From contig NZ_KB891103.1 of NCBI RefSeq assembly GCF_000373365.1, positions 305,474-369,473 of the forward strand: a stretch of 64,000 nt of DNA, written 5' to 3'. The DNA is from Parafrankia discariae. Lineage in GTDB: Bacteria; Actinomycetota; Actinomycetes; Frankiales; Frankiaceae. Under the pieces are notes generated by a model, which was not told the DNA's origin, made no database searches, and saw only the letters and a program-made list of their open reading frames with translations. How positions within the stretch are numbered: the first letter of the stretch is position 1; every line of letters starts with the position of its first letter. Made by a program: the position numbers and the translations under genes. This document shows positions 51,753-60,441 of the stretch, one piece after another.

Positions 51753-52646
51753 ATGCCGACGCCCGACCGGACCATCCTCGTCACCGGAGCCACCGGTCAG
51801 CAGGGCGGGGCCACCGCGCGGCGTCTCCTGGCCGACGGCTGGCGGGTGCGGGCGCTGGTCCGCGACCCCGCCGGGCCGGCGGCGCGGCGGCTCGCCCTCG
51901 ACGGCGCCGAACTGGTGACCGGTGACCTGGACGACCGGGACGCGCTGGCCGCCGCCACCGAGGGCGTGTACGGGGTGTTCAGTGTCCAGCCGGCGAGCCA
52001 TGCCCCCCATTTCGACGAGGGGGAGGAAAGGTACGGCGTCAACCTCGCCGACGCGGCCAGTGAAGCCGGGGTCCGGCATCTCGTCCACACCTCCGCGGCC
52101 GGTACCGATCGGGACCCGGACGGCCCCGCGGCCTCGAAGGCACGGATCGAGCTCCACATCCGGGAGCTCGGCCTTCCCGCCACCGTGCTACGACCTGTCA
52201 TGTTCATGGAGAACCACACCGACCCGGTCTTCGGCGTCACCGGCCAGGCCTCGCTGGTCCGGATGATCCCGGCGGGGGTGACGGTCCAGCTCATCGCCGT
52301 CACCGACGTCGGAGCGTTCGCCGCGCTCGCCTTCGCGGACCCGGCCCACTATGTGGGTGCGGAGTTGGAGCTGGCCGGCGACGAGGTGACCCGCGAACAC
52401 CTGATCACCGCGATCAGCCGCGCGACCGGGCGCGACCTTCAGCTGGACCCGCTCCCCCGGGAGACTCTCGTCCAGCTCGGGGTCGACGTCGACGGCCTCG
52501 AGCGGGAGAGGTCCTTCAACGGCTGGCAGGCCGACGTTCCCGCGCTGCGGCGGCTGCACCCGGGGCTGATGGACTTCGAGACCTGGCTGGCGCGGGAGGG
52601 CGTGGCCCGGTTCGCCGCGCTGTTCGCCGAACCGGCGAGCCCCTGA
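51753..52646 (+). CDS. NmrA-like NAD(P)-binding protein (atypical SDR)
   Basis: The 297-aa protein has 'TILVTGATGQQGGATARRLL' (GxxGxxG NADP loop), 'VRALVRDPAG' (Arg for NADP) and 'GVRHLVHTSAAGTDRDPDGP'. It lacks the YxxxK of classical SDRs, as in NmrA/HSCARG redox sensors. It should sense or bind NADP(H) rather than reduce. The TetR protein encoded at 51038 is its likely repressor through the paired operators. Confidence 0.88.
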   Translation: MPTPDRTILVTGATGQQGGATARRLLADGWRVRALVRDPAGPAARRLALDGAELVTGDLDDRDALAAATEGVYGVFSVQPASHAPHFDEGEERYGVNLADAASEAGVRHLVHTSAAGTDRDPDGPAASKARIELHIRELGLPATVLRPVMFMENHTDPVFGVTGQASLVRMIPAGVTVQLIAVTDVGAFAALAFADPAHYVGAELELAGDEVTREHLITAISRATGRDLQLDPLPRETLVQLGVDVDGLERERSFNGWQADVPALRRLHPGLMDFETWLAREGVARFAALFAEPASP

Positions 52647-52689
52647 CACGCCCGGTGCCCGGGGCGTACCCGCGTCCGCCGCTCCGATC

Positions 52690-53082
52690 TCAGCCAGCGC
52701 CGGTACGCGCCTGAAGCTCCGCCGATCCGTCCTGGGCGTCCTGTAGTTCCTCGCCGTGCTCGGTGATCCAGTTTCCGAGCGCCTCCATCGGACCGTCCAC
52801 CAGGCTCTGCCCGAGTGGGGTCAGCGCGTATTCGACCCGCGGCGGGGCCTGCGCGAACGCACGGCGGGCCACCAGACCGTAGGCGCCGAGCCGGCGTAGC
52901 GATTCGGTGAGGACCTTGTCGCTCATACCGCCGATCGCGACGCGCAGCTCGCGGCGCCGACACGGCCCCGCACGAAGAGCCATCAGCACGACCGGGTCCC
53001 AGATGTGGATGAACAGGTCGGTCACCGCCCGGATACGGCAGTCCGCCACCAGCTCCTCGCAGTGACGTCCCTGGTCGCTCAT
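52690..53082 (-). CDS. HxlR family transcriptional regulator
   Basis: The 130-aa protein has 'CEELVADCRIRAVTDLFIHI', 'LRAGPCRRRELRVAIGGMSD', 'KVLTESLRRLGAYGLVARRA' and 'VEYALTPLGQSLVDGPMEAL', the HxlR wing and helices. ATG 53082 is used; ATG 53091 would add three residues. It is divergent from an F420-type reductase gene at 53213, a rearranged version of the co-linear HxlR-reductase pair at 13.5-14.6 kb. Confidence 0.88.
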   Translation of the reverse strand: MSDQGRHCEELVADCRIRAVTDLFIHIWDPVVLMALRAGPCRRRELRVAIGGMSDKVLTESLRRLGAYGLVARRAFAQAPPRVEYALTPLGQSLVDGPMEALGNWITEHGEELQDAQDGSAELQARTGAG

Positions 53083-53212
53083 TCTCGCCATCGTCGCAGA
53101 TCTCGCGCGCACCGATTGGTGCGTAACGGCCGCCTTACGGTCTCGGTCCGAGGCGATCGCGCCGCCCGCGGTCGACACGGTCGACGCGCACAAGCACGCA
53201 CGAGGAGGAATC

Positions 53213-53878
53213 ATGCGGATCGGAATTCTGGGCACCGGGGTGCTGGCTGAGGGGTTGGGACGAGCCTGGGTCCAGGCCGGGCACGAGGTGGTGATCGGCG
53301 GTCGATCGCGTGCCAGGGCGGACGCGCTCGCGGAACGCCTGGGCGGGACGGCGCGGGCGGCCGCCCCACGCGCGACTGTCGCCGGCCGCGACGCGGTGCT
53401 GCTGGCCGTGCTGTGGACCGGTGTCGAGGATGTCCTGCGCAGCGCGGGCGCGGGCGAGGGAACGCTGGCGGGGGTTCCGTTGATCGACCCGACGAACGCG
53501 GTCGAGCACGGCGTCGGCGTCCTGCTCACCGAGCAGGGCGACTCGGCCGCGGCCCGGATCGCCGCGGCGGCTCCTGGAGCGCACGTCGTGAAGGCGTTCC
53601 ACCTTTATCCCGCCGCCCAGTGGGCACGACCGCCGGCCGGCGACGCCGGTGCGGACACCTCAGCGCCCACAGTGGCGATCTGCGGCGACGACAAGTCGGC
53701 GCTGCGGGTCGTGAGCGATCTCGTCCGGGACGTCGGCGGCGTACCGGCCACGCTGGGAGCGCTGGTCCGCGCACGTCAGCTCGAGGAGGTCGCGGGCTTC
53801 GTCATCGGGCTGGCGTTCGCGGGCTTTGATCCGGCTTCGGCCATCCCCCGCGTACCGCGGGGAACAGTATCGGCCTAG
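53213..53878 (+). CDS. F420-dependent NADP reductase-like oxidoreductase
   Basis: The 221-aa protein opens 'MRIGILGTGVLAEGLGRAWV' and 'VVIGGRSRARADALAERLGG', and has 'GVPLIDPTNAVE' and 'AHVVKAFHLYPAAQWARPPA'. It is clearly a paralogue of the protein at 13542-14177 (same family, N-termini largely conserved). ATG 53213 has GGAGGAA about ten bases upstream. Its HxlR neighbour probably represses it. Confidence 0.85.
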   Translation: MRIGILGTGVLAEGLGRAWVQAGHEVVIGGRSRARADALAERLGGTARAAAPRATVAGRDAVLLAVLWTGVEDVLRSAGAGEGTLAGVPLIDPTNAVEHGVGVLLTEQGDSAAARIAAAAPGAHVVKAFHLYPAAQWARPPAGDAGADTSAPTVAICGDDKSALRVVSDLVRDVGGVPATLGALVRARQLEEVAGFVIGLAFAGFDPASAIPRVPRGTVSA

Positions 53879-54046
53879 CCGAGGACGGAGACGGTCAGCC
53901 AGCGTGCGAGCCGTCATCCACACGTCTGCTCGCCAGGTGGGACACGTGATCACCCCGCTTGCCAGCGCCATGTCACACCGGCGGCCGTGCCGGACATCTT
54001 CTGGTCAGCCGATCGACGTCGACGCTGGAGGCTGATCAGAATCAGG

Positions 54047-54838
54047 TTGCTGGATGACGGCGAGCTGGATCGCCGGGTGCGGTCCGCGGACCCGGTAAGA
54101 GCAGACCTGGCGAGCCACGACGACGTCGCCCGCCTGGTCGGCGAGCTCGCGCGGGCGGTTGTACGGACCGGGTCCGCTGACGAGGCCAGGCCGGACGGCC
54201 CGACGGAGCGGCCGGCCCGGTCGGGGCGACCGCAACGCCTGGGCCTGATGTCGGTGCGAGCGCCGGGAGACCATTCCGCCAGACGGCGCGTCGCGGTCGC
54301 CGGACTCGCGGCCGCGGCGCTGCTGGGAACGGCGGCGTTCACCTTCGGCGACGAGCTTGCCGCCCGCACAGGTCTGTTCGGCTCTCCGGGGATGACGGAG
54401 AACGACACCAGTGAGTGGCTGAACACCGGAGCGTCGGACTTTCGCGAGGCCATGGAGTCGTTGCGGCCGGCCGACATCCCCCTGCCGGCCGGCCGGAGCT
54501 GGCAGCCCGTCATCGACCGAGAGGTTGCGAACGGCCAGCGGGAGAGGGCGCTGATGCAGGTCACCGGAGTGCGTGCGACTTTCGCCTCGTACGCGATCTG
54601 TGTCTGGGACGGCGAATGGCTCGCTGCGCGCGGAGCGGGGGACAGCGCCCGGGCCGGGCGGGCTGTAGGAGTCATGCGCGGCATGCCGGCCTGGCCGATC
54701 ATCGTCGCGGTCGACGGGGGTGGCGTCAGGGACTACCTCCGCGACACCGCCGAGGCCGCTGCCCGCGGCGACGAGGGCCCGGCCCGGCAGTACATCACCG
54801 CGAACTGCGGCTCCGAGTGGAGCGGTACCGGCCAGTGA
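54047..54838 (+). CDS. single-pass membrane protein coupled to an ECF sigma factor
   Basis: The 263-aa protein has an N-terminal helical part 'DDGELDRRVRSADPVRADLA', one membrane helix 'VAVAGLAAAALLGTAAFTFG' near residue 90 and an extracytoplasmic domain with two Cys ('YAICVWDGEWLAARGAGDSA', 'ITANCGSEW'). TTG 54047 is preferred because the conserved 'DGEL..RVR.ADP' start follows; GTG 53987 is an alternative. The sigma factor start overlaps its stop by four bases (GTGA). It could serve as a membrane-bound anti-sigma or signal protein, but no zinc anti-sigma motif is present. Confidence 0.65.
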   Translation: MLDDGELDRRVRSADPVRADLASHDDVARLVGELARAVVRTGSADEARPDGPTERPARSGRPQRLGLMSVRAPGDHSARRRVAVAGLAAAALLGTAAFTFGDELAARTGLFGSPGMTENDTSEWLNTGASDFREAMESLRPADIPLPAGRSWQPVIDREVANGQRERALMQVTGVRATFASYAICVWDGEWLAARGAGDSARAGRAVGVMRGMPAWPIIVAVDGGGVRDYLRDTAEAAARGDEGPARQYITANCGSEWSGTGQ

Positions 54839-55425
54839 CCTCTGAGCCCGTCAGATCCGCCGCCCCTACGGCGTCGAGCGCTGAGACGCCGACAGCCGAG
54901 GAGACGACCGAGCAACGGTTCACCCGCCTCGTCAGCACGACCGGCCCGCGGCTTCTCGCCTTTCTCACCCGCCGGGTCGACCCGCCGGCCGACGCCGCCG
55001 ACCTGCTCGCCGAGCTCCTGATGACCGCCTGGCGGCGGGTCGCCGACCTGCCGTCCGACGACGGCTCCGCCACCGCCTGGCTGTTCGGCATCGCCCGTCA
55101 CACGCTCGCCAACCACCGTCGGGGCCAGACCCGCCGGGCGGCACTGGCCGACCGCCTTCGCGCCCATCTCGCCACTGTCGTCCCGGCGCACGCCGTACTA
55201 CCCGAGCGAGCCGTCGAGGTCCGGACCGCGCTGGCGCGGCTCACCGAGGCCGACCAGCTGATTCTCACGCTGACCGGCTGGGACGGCCTGAGCGCGGACG
55301 AGATCGCCGAGATCCTGCGGATCACGCCGTCGGCGGTCAGGCAACGCCTGCACCGGGCCCGGGAGCGGCTGCGGGAGGCGCTGGTCATTGGACACCCGGC
55401 GACCGACCAGGCGGCCTCCAGGTGA
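54835..55425 (+). CDS. ECF-type RNA polymerase sigma factor
   Basis: The 196-aa protein has region 2 'TRLVSTTGPRLLAFLTRRVD', 'ADAADLLAELLMTAWRRVAD' and 'ATAWLFGIARHTLANHRRGQ', and region 4 'LTEADQLILTLTGWDGLSAD' with 'EIAEILRITPSAVRQRLHRA'. It lacks a C-terminal SnoaL extension. GTG 54835 overlaps the membrane protein stop. It should direct a stress-response regulon; no ECF promoter motif was searched for in detail. Confidence 0.9.
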   Translation: MTSEPVRSAAPTASSAETPTAEETTEQRFTRLVSTTGPRLLAFLTRRVDPPADAADLLAELLMTAWRRVADLPSDDGSATAWLFGIARHTLANHRRGQTRRAALADRLRAHLATVVPAHAVLPERAVEVRTALARLTEADQLILTLTGWDGLSADEIAEILRITPSAVRQRLHRARERLREALVIGHPATDQAASR

Positions 55426-55544
55426 CCGGTGCCGCCCCTGCCGTGAGGACGACACAGCCGGACGGCCAGCTCGCCCCTCGGGCCGATGTCGTCTGACGCA
55501 TCGCACGCCTCCGGGGCCGCGCGGGACGGAACGGTCGGCCCGGG

Positions 55545-55871
55545 TCAGCCCGCGGAGCCGCCGGCGATCGTGTAGCTCCACAGTTCGCTGTGCACGCCGA
55601 CCGGCTTGGGCGCCTCGCCGCCGGCTCGTTCCGCCTCCGAGCGGTGCCCGTGGGCGAAGGCCGGTGAGCTGACCCATGCCTGGAACGACTCCTCGTCGCG
55701 CCAGCGGGTCACCACCAGCCACGTGGTGCGGTCGTCGGTCGGCTTGAGCAGCTCGAAGCCCTCGAAGCCGTCCCGGTCGTCGACGGCGCCGGCCCGCGCG
55801 GCGAAACGATGGGCCAGCTCGTCGCCGCTGTCCGGATCGACGGAGATAGCGTTGATCTTGATGACGGTCAC
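55545..55871 (-). CDS. antibiotic biosynthesis monooxygenase (ABM)/heme-degrading-like protein
   Basis: The 108-aa protein has 'VTVIKINAISVDPDSGDELA', 'GFEGFELLKPTDDRTTWLVV' and 'TRWRDEESFQAWVSSPAFAH', the ferredoxin-like ABM pattern. Members include quinol monooxygenases and haem monooxygenases (IsdG/MhuD type); 'WRDEESFQAW' is found in both. GTG 55871. It lies 58 bases from the epoxide hydrolase stop on the same strand. Confidence 0.82.
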   Translation of the reverse strand: MTVIKINAISVDPDSGDELAHRFAARAGAVDDRDGFEGFELLKPTDDRTTWLVVTRWRDEESFQAWVSSPAFAHGHRSEAERAGGEAPKPVGVHSELWSYTIAGGSAG

Positions 55872-55929
55872 GGTGCCCCGGCTTCCCCACTCGGTGGTCG
55901 CAACGCGGTGGTCGCACGTTTCGCCGATG

Positions 55930-57027
55930 TTATCGGCCGCCCAGGTCCAGGAAAAACGCCCGGATGTCGGCGGCGAGCAGCTCGGGCACCTCAAGCCCCG
56001 GGAAGTGGCCGCCACGGTCGGCCTCCGTCCACCGGGCGATCGGCAGCCGCCGCTCGGCGTACGACCGGACCGGGCGGGTGATGTCCTCGGGCAGGACGAG
56101 GACGCCCACCGGCTGGACGGTGTGCCACGACCGCGGGCCGCCGGTCTCCCGGTGCAGGCGGGGCGCCGTCCCGGCGGTGCCGGTCAGCCAGAACAGCGTC
56201 ACGTTCGTGAGCACCCGGTCGGGACTGATCGGGAAGTCCCGGGCCGCCCACATCGTCATCGGGTCGAGCAGCCAGGCGAGCAGCCCGACCGGCGAGTCGT
56301 TGAGGGCGTACGCCGGGGTCTGCGGCCGGGTGCCGTTGACCAGCCGGACCGCCGGCTGGTCGCGCAGGTAGGCCTCGGTCTGGGCGAGCCGCTCCTGGTC
56401 CCCCGGGGTCAGCCGGGCGCTGTCCGGGTCACCGGGCAGGCGCGGCGTCGGCAGATAGTTGAGATGTACTCCGACGACGTGGTCGGCGTCGTGCTGCGAC
56501 AGCGCCCGGGACACCGATGCCCCCCAGTCGCCGCCCTGCGCGCCGTACCGGCGGTACCCCAGGCCCCGCATCAGCTCCGCCCAGGCCCGGGCCACCCGGT
56601 CGACGTCCCAGCCGCGCTCGCGCGTCGGGCCGGAGAAGCCCCACCCCGGAATCGACGGGACGACCAGGTGGAAGTCCACCGAGAGCGGCCCGATCACGTC
56701 GAGGAACTCCACGACCGACCCCGGCCAGCCGTGGGTCAGCACCAGTGGGAGCGCGTCCGGCCGCGGGCTGCGCACGTGGAGGAAGTGGATCCGCTGGCCG
56801 TCGATCTCGGTGACGAACTGCGGATGGCTGTTCAGCTCGGCCTCCGCCGCCCGCCAGTCGTAACGGTGGCGCCAGTGGTCGGCCAGTTCTCTGACCCGGG
56901 CCAGCGGCACTCCGAACTCGTCGCCGACGCCCGGCAGCTCGTCGGGCCAGCGGGTGCGGCCGAGACGGGCGCGCAGGTCGTCGAGGTCGGCCTGCGGCAC
57001 CGCGACGAGGAACGGTTCGACCTTCAT
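55930..57027 (-). CDS. epoxide hydrolase (EPHX1-like)
   Basis: The 365-aa protein has the EHN domain start 'PQADLDDLRARLGRTRWPDE', 'HGWPGSVVEFLDVIGPL' (HGWPGS), nucleophile Asp in 'YGAQGGDWGASVSRALSQHD', the acid near 'EDITRPVRSYAERR' and His in 'TEADRGGHFPGLEVPEL'. It hydrolyses epoxides to diols. ATG 57027 lies two bases from the operator. MarR (57104) is divergent and its likely repressor. Confidence 0.9.
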   Translation of the reverse strand: MKVEPFLVAVPQADLDDLRARLGRTRWPDELPGVGDEFGVPLARVRELADHWRHRYDWRAAEAELNSHPQFVTEIDGQRIHFLHVRSPRPDALPLVLTHGWPGSVVEFLDVIGPLSVDFHLVVPSIPGWGFSGPTRERGWDVDRVARAWAELMRGLGYRRYGAQGGDWGASVSRALSQHDADHVVGVHLNYLPTPRLPGDPDSARLTPGDQERLAQTEAYLRDQPAVRLVNGTRPQTPAYALNDSPVGLLAWLLDPMTMWAARDFPISPDRVLTNVTLFWLTGTAGTAPRLHRETGGPRSWHTVQPVGVLVLPEDITRPVRSYAERRLPIARWTEADRGGHFPGLEVPELLAADIRAFFLDLGGR

Positions 57028-57028
57028 C

Positions 57029-57058
57029 GTTAGTCTCCCTAATGTTAGTGAGACTAAC
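57029..57058. promoter_or_regulatory. MarR operator between epoxide hydrolase and MarR genes
   Basis: GTTAGTGAGACTAAC at 57044-57058 has perfect GTTAGT/ACTAAC arms, and GTTAGTCTC at 57029-57037 is an extra half-site paired with GAGACTAAC at 57050-57058. The block overlaps the hydrolase start region, so bound MarR would block both genes. Confidence 0.82.
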
Positions 57059-57103
57059 GTTAAATCATTGGTGTTACCAACGCAAGCCCCTAGGATGCGG
57101 ACC

Positions 57104-57601
57104 ATGCCGGAACCCGACCGCCACGGGCCGACCGACCCGTCCGCCGTCCCCGCGCGCCTGCGGTCACTGGCCAGCCGGCTCCTCGGCCGCGGCGCGGTGC
57201 ACGCGGAACGGATCTCGAACGCCCGCCTCGCCGCGGCCGGGGCGACGCGCTGGCAGTACGCGACGCTGGTCACCCTCCGCGACGGCGGACCGGCGAGCCA
57301 GGCCACGCTCAGCGAGCGCACCGGCATCCACCGCAGTGACATGGTGGCCGTGCTGAGCGGCCTGACCGGGAGCGATACCGGGACCGGGACCGGAACCGCG
57401 TACGTGCGACGCGCCCCCGACCCGGCCGACCGGCGGCGCAACATCGTCACCCTCACCCCGGCCGGGCGGAGCTGGCTACGCACCCTGGACCAGCTCGTCG
57501 ACGAGACCCAGGACGAGCTGCTCGCCCCGCTCACCCCGGCCGAACGCGCGGAACTCGTCCGCCTGCTACAACGAATCGACGATCAGCACTCGGCACACTG
57601 A
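57104..57601 (+). CDS. MarR family transcriptional regulator
   Basis: The 165-aa protein has 'TRWQYATLVTLRDGGPASQA', 'TLSERTGIHRSDMVAVLSGL', a short Gly/Thr repeat wing and 'AYVRRAPDPADRRRNIVTLT', the MarR winged helix. ATG 57104 sits eight bases after a TAGGAT box, suggesting a leaderless message; ATG 57095 is an alternative. A PPOX-class gene follows 35 bases downstream and may be co-transcribed. Confidence 0.9.
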   Translation: MPEPDRHGPTDPSAVPARLRSLASRLLGRGAVHAERISNARLAAAGATRWQYATLVTLRDGGPASQATLSERTGIHRSDMVAVLSGLTGSDTGTGTGTAYVRRAPDPADRRRNIVTLTPAGRSWLRTLDQLVDETQDELLAPLTPAERAELVRLLQRIDDQHSAH

Positions 57602-57636
57602 CTGTTTGACACACTGACCGAGAGAGGGATCGAGCC

Positions 57637-58074
57637 ATGAGCGCTCTGCCGCCGGAACTGAAGGACCTCATCGAATCCGGCCCGATGGCCCATCTGACCA
57701 CGATCAACGCCGACGGCAGCCCGCAGGTGACGGTCATCTGGATCGGCCTGGACGGCGACGAGATCGTCACCGGGCACATGTCGAGGCAGGTGAAGCTGCG
57801 CAACATCGAGCGTGATCCGCGGGTCGCGCTGTCCTTCGACGCCCCGCGGGTGCCGGGCGCCTTCATGAACCAGTACGCCGTGGTGCGGGCACGGGCGACG
57901 GTCACGCCGAGCGACGACGCCTGGGACCTGCTCAACCGCCTGGCGAAGGTCTACGTCTCGCCGGAGACCGAGTTCCCGGCGCCGCGGGGCCCGGGGTTCG
58001 TCGTGCGCTACGCCGTCGAGCGCGTCAGCGGTGTCGGCCCGTGGGTGCCGACCGCGAGCCCGGCCGCCCGCTGA
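57637..58074 (+). CDS. PPOX-class F420-dependent oxidoreductase
   Basis: The 145-aa protein has 'GPMAHLTTINADGSPQVTVI', 'WIGLDGDEIVTGHMSRQVKL', 'RNIERDPRVALSFDAPRV' and 'YAVVRARATVTPSDDAWDLL', the split-barrel pattern of actinomycete F420-binding PPOX proteins. It reduces small substrates using F420H2, or may bind F420 or biliverdin. ATG 57637 has GAGAGAGG-type purines upstream. It is probably in one operon with MarR. Confidence 0.88.
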   Translation: MSALPPELKDLIESGPMAHLTTINADGSPQVTVIWIGLDGDEIVTGHMSRQVKLRNIERDPRVALSFDAPRVPGAFMNQYAVVRARATVTPSDDAWDLLNRLAKVYVSPETEFPAPRGPGFVVRYAVERVSGVGPWVPTASPAAR

Positions 58075-58107
58075 CCCGACGACGGAAAGTGCCCCAGGGT
58101 AGTCGAC

Positions 58108-58905
58108 CTACTGTTCGCGGACCGACCGCCCGGGAGCGCGGTTCTCGAAGGTCAGGCACGGCGTGCGGATTGTCGCTGGCCGGGTCTCGGTCGGGTTCGG
58201 GAGGCCGCGAAGAGCCTCCAGCGCGGGTTCGACGATCGAGGACCATTTCGCCGCGGGGATGTCCCACAGCGACGACCAGGTCCGCAGCTCGATCTGCCGG
58301 GCGGCTTCCAGCGGGGTCGCGGTGTGCCCGCCGGCGGTGACGGTGTGGTCCGCGATCGGGTGCATACCGGCCCGCTCGGCGAGCCCGGTGACAGTGTCGG
58401 CGGCGTCGCGGCGGGACGCACTGCCGGAAAGGGTGGCGTGCATGGCTCGAATCACCTCGGAGACGTCCGATCCGTCGGGCGCCCCCGCCCCGACGAAACC
58501 GAACCGGCCGCCCGGGCGCAGCACCCGGGCCACCTCCGCCAGCACCGCGGGCTGATCGCCGACGAGGTGCAGCACATGCACCGCGATACAGGCGTCCACG
58601 GTGCCTGTGCGGAGCGGGAGCGCCGTGGCGTCGGCGCGCACGACCCGACCGGGCAGCCGCACCGCGGCGTGGGCGAGCATCCGCTCGGAGAGATCCACCC
58701 CGGCCACGGACCAGCCGAGTTCGGCGAAGGCGGCGGAGATCAGACCGGTACCGACGCCGATCTCCAGCAGCCGCGCATGCTCCGGGGACGTCTCGCCGAG
58801 CAGGTGCGGAGCGAGCGCGGCGGCGACGGTCCGGCCGCGTTCCTCCCCGCCCCGTGTCTCGTCGTAGCGGTCCGCCATGCGGTCAAAGTTCACGGACTCC
58901 GGCAC
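58108..58905 (-). CDS. class I SAM-dependent methyltransferase
   Basis: The 265-aa protein has 'FDRMADRYDETRGGEERGRT', 'LLEIGVGTGLISAAFAELGW' (SAM loop), 'VAGVDLSERMLAHAAVRLPG' and 'TVDACIAVHVLHLVGDQPAV', a Methyltransf_11-type enzyme. The acceptor is unknown. GTG 58905 is used. It is divergent from the phytanoyl-CoA-dioxygenase-like gene with 138 bases between starts. Confidence 0.88.
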   Translation of the reverse strand: MPESVNFDRMADRYDETRGGEERGRTVAAALAPHLLGETSPEHARLLEIGVGTGLISAAFAELGWSVAGVDLSERMLAHAAVRLPGRVVRADATALPLRTGTVDACIAVHVLHLVGDQPAVLAEVARVLRPGGRFGFVGAGAPDGSDVSEVIRAMHATLSGSASRRDAADTVTGLAERAGMHPIADHTVTAGGHTATPLEAARQIELRTWSSLWDIPAAKWSSIVEPALEALRGLPNPTETRPATIRTPCLTFENRAPGRSVREQ

Positions 58906-59043
58906 AGCCCAAGGCTAATCCCGTCCCACGACACTCCGCCGGCATCGGCCGCCGGCATCGGCCGCCGCCCGGCTCGGCGGAAAATGCGTGGCGGGCGGGC
59001 GGCGGTCGCGGGCAGACTCCTGCGGCGGAGGTGGTCGCCACCC

Positions 59044-59937
59044 ATGACATCCGGACTCACGGCCGAGCCGAGTCGTCCCACGCTTACCGACGAGGAGATC
59101 GAGCGGTTCGTCGCGGACGGATTCGTGCGGGTGCCCGGGGCGTTCAGCCGTGCGGTCGCCGACGCGGGCCGGGCGATTCTCTGGGAGGCGATCGGCGCGG
59201 ATCCCGCAGACAGCGCCAGCTGGACGCGCCCCGTCGTCCGCGTGGACGGGCGCGCCGACGAGCCGTTCCGCGCCGCCGCGTCCGCACCGCGGCTGAACGC
59301 CGCGTTCGACCAGCTGGTGGGCCCCGGGCGCTGGCTGCCCCGGAGCGGGTTGGGCACCTTCCCGATCCGGTTCCCGCATCCCGACGACCCCGGTGACACA
59401 GGCTGGCACATGGACGGCAGTTACCTCCCGGACGACCCGGCTCAGGCCGCGGCGACGACGCCCTGGCCGTGGCTCAATGTGGCCTCACGAGGCCGCGCCC
59501 TGCTGATGCTCTTCCTCTTCTCCGACGTCGGCCCGGCCGACGCCCCGACCAGGATCAAGGTCGGGTCGCATCTGGACGTCCCCCGGTTCCTCGCGCCACT
59601 CGGCGAGCGCGGGACGGACGTCCTGAGCCTGTGCCGGACGATGGACGCCGCCGGCCGGCTCGACGCCGCGGACCGGCGGACCGCGCCGGCCACCGGGCAG
59701 GCCGGGGACGTCTACCTCTGCCACCCGTTCCTGATCCACGCCGCGCAGGCGCACCGGGGGTCGGTCCCCCGGTTCCTCGCCCAGCCGCCACTCGAGCCCG
59801 GCGGCCCACCGCTCCCCGACGGCGAGGACCGCCCCCGCTCGCCGGTGGAACTGGCGATCCGCCGCGGGCTGGGAGCCGACGGCTCAGGACCCTCCGGGAA
59901 CCCGGGGCACTCCGGCGGACCCGGCCGACCCGGCTGA
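59044..59937 (+). CDS. phytanoyl-CoA dioxygenase (PhyH) family Fe(II)/2-oxoglutarate enzyme
   Basis: The 297-aa protein has 'TDEEIERFVADGFVRVPGAF' at the N-terminus, the iron motif 'GDTGWHMDGSYLP' (HxD) and 'GDVYLCHPFLIHAAQAHRGS' (distal His), with 'RIKVGSHLDVPR'. PhyH enzymes hydroxylate or halogenate small substrates using 2-oxoglutarate. The tail after residue 275 is Gly/Pro-rich. ATG 59044 follows a GGCGGAGG-type sequence. No pathway is visible nearby. Confidence 0.85.
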   Translation: MTSGLTAEPSRPTLTDEEIERFVADGFVRVPGAFSRAVADAGRAILWEAIGADPADSASWTRPVVRVDGRADEPFRAAASAPRLNAAFDQLVGPGRWLPRSGLGTFPIRFPHPDDPGDTGWHMDGSYLPDDPAQAAATTPWPWLNVASRGRALLMLFLFSDVGPADAPTRIKVGSHLDVPRFLAPLGERGTDVLSLCRTMDAAGRLDAADRRTAPATGQAGDVYLCHPFLIHAAQAHRGSVPRFLAQPPLEPGGPPLPDGEDRPRSPVELAIRRGLGADGSGPSGNPGHSGGPGRPG

Positions 59938-59948
59938 CCCGGCCGCGG

Positions 59949-60290
59949 TCAGGAGGCTTTGACCTGGCGGCGGAGCCTGTTACGCGGACGTGGGCTCACC
60001 GTCCCCGGCGGCGGTGCCGAGGGGGTGACGAAGGCGGGCGGGGCCGGGAGCGGCACCGGCGGCGGAGGCGCGCAGTAGCCGTACTCGACCTGGCGCCGCC
60101 AGACGGTGAGCCGGCACTGCTCGCCGCTCACCGTCCAGGTGCGGCGTTCGGCGCGGTCCTCCACCTGCACGGGGCCGGTGTTCGCGGGTTCGGCTGATCG
60201 CAGGTGTGCCCAGGAATGCGCGTCCTCCCACGCCGCGAACGTGCCCACGAGCTCACCGTCGCCGTCGAACACAAGAAATCGCCGGGTCAT
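59949..60290 (-). CDS. hypothetical protein, 113 aa
   Basis: The start 'MTRRFLVFDGDGELVGTFAA' and 'WEDAHSWAHLRSAEPANTGP' form a small compact part, followed by 'RTWTVSGEQCRLTVWRRQVE' and a Pro-rich basic tail. ATG 60290 has a GGCGGGA-type site. It is convergent with the PhyH gene and lies in the same direction as another small gene at 60442. The family is not recognised. Confidence 0.55.
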   Translation of the reverse strand: MTRRFLVFDGDGELVGTFAAWEDAHSWAHLRSAEPANTGPVQVEDRAERRTWTVSGEQCRLTVWRRQVEYGYCAPPPPVPLPAPPAFVTPSAPPPGTVSPRPRNRLRRQVKAS

Positions 60291-60322
60291 CGTCGTCCCG
60301 CCTCTCTTCTCACGGCCGGCCG

Positions 60323-60433
60323 GGTCTTCTCGGCGGTCGGGTTGTCTCGCCAGTCGGAAGGTCTCGCCGTTCGGTGGCTCTCGCCGGTCGGTGCGTCTCG
60401 CCCTCTGGTAACTCCCGCCGCCTGGTGGGGCTC
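60323..60433. repeat. degenerate 18-19 bp tandem repeat
   Basis: About six imperfect units built around TCTCGCCGGTCGG lie between two small minus-strand genes. Third-base spacing is not kept, so it is not a protein repeat. Confidence 0.55.
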
Positions 60434-60441
60434 GCCGGGCT

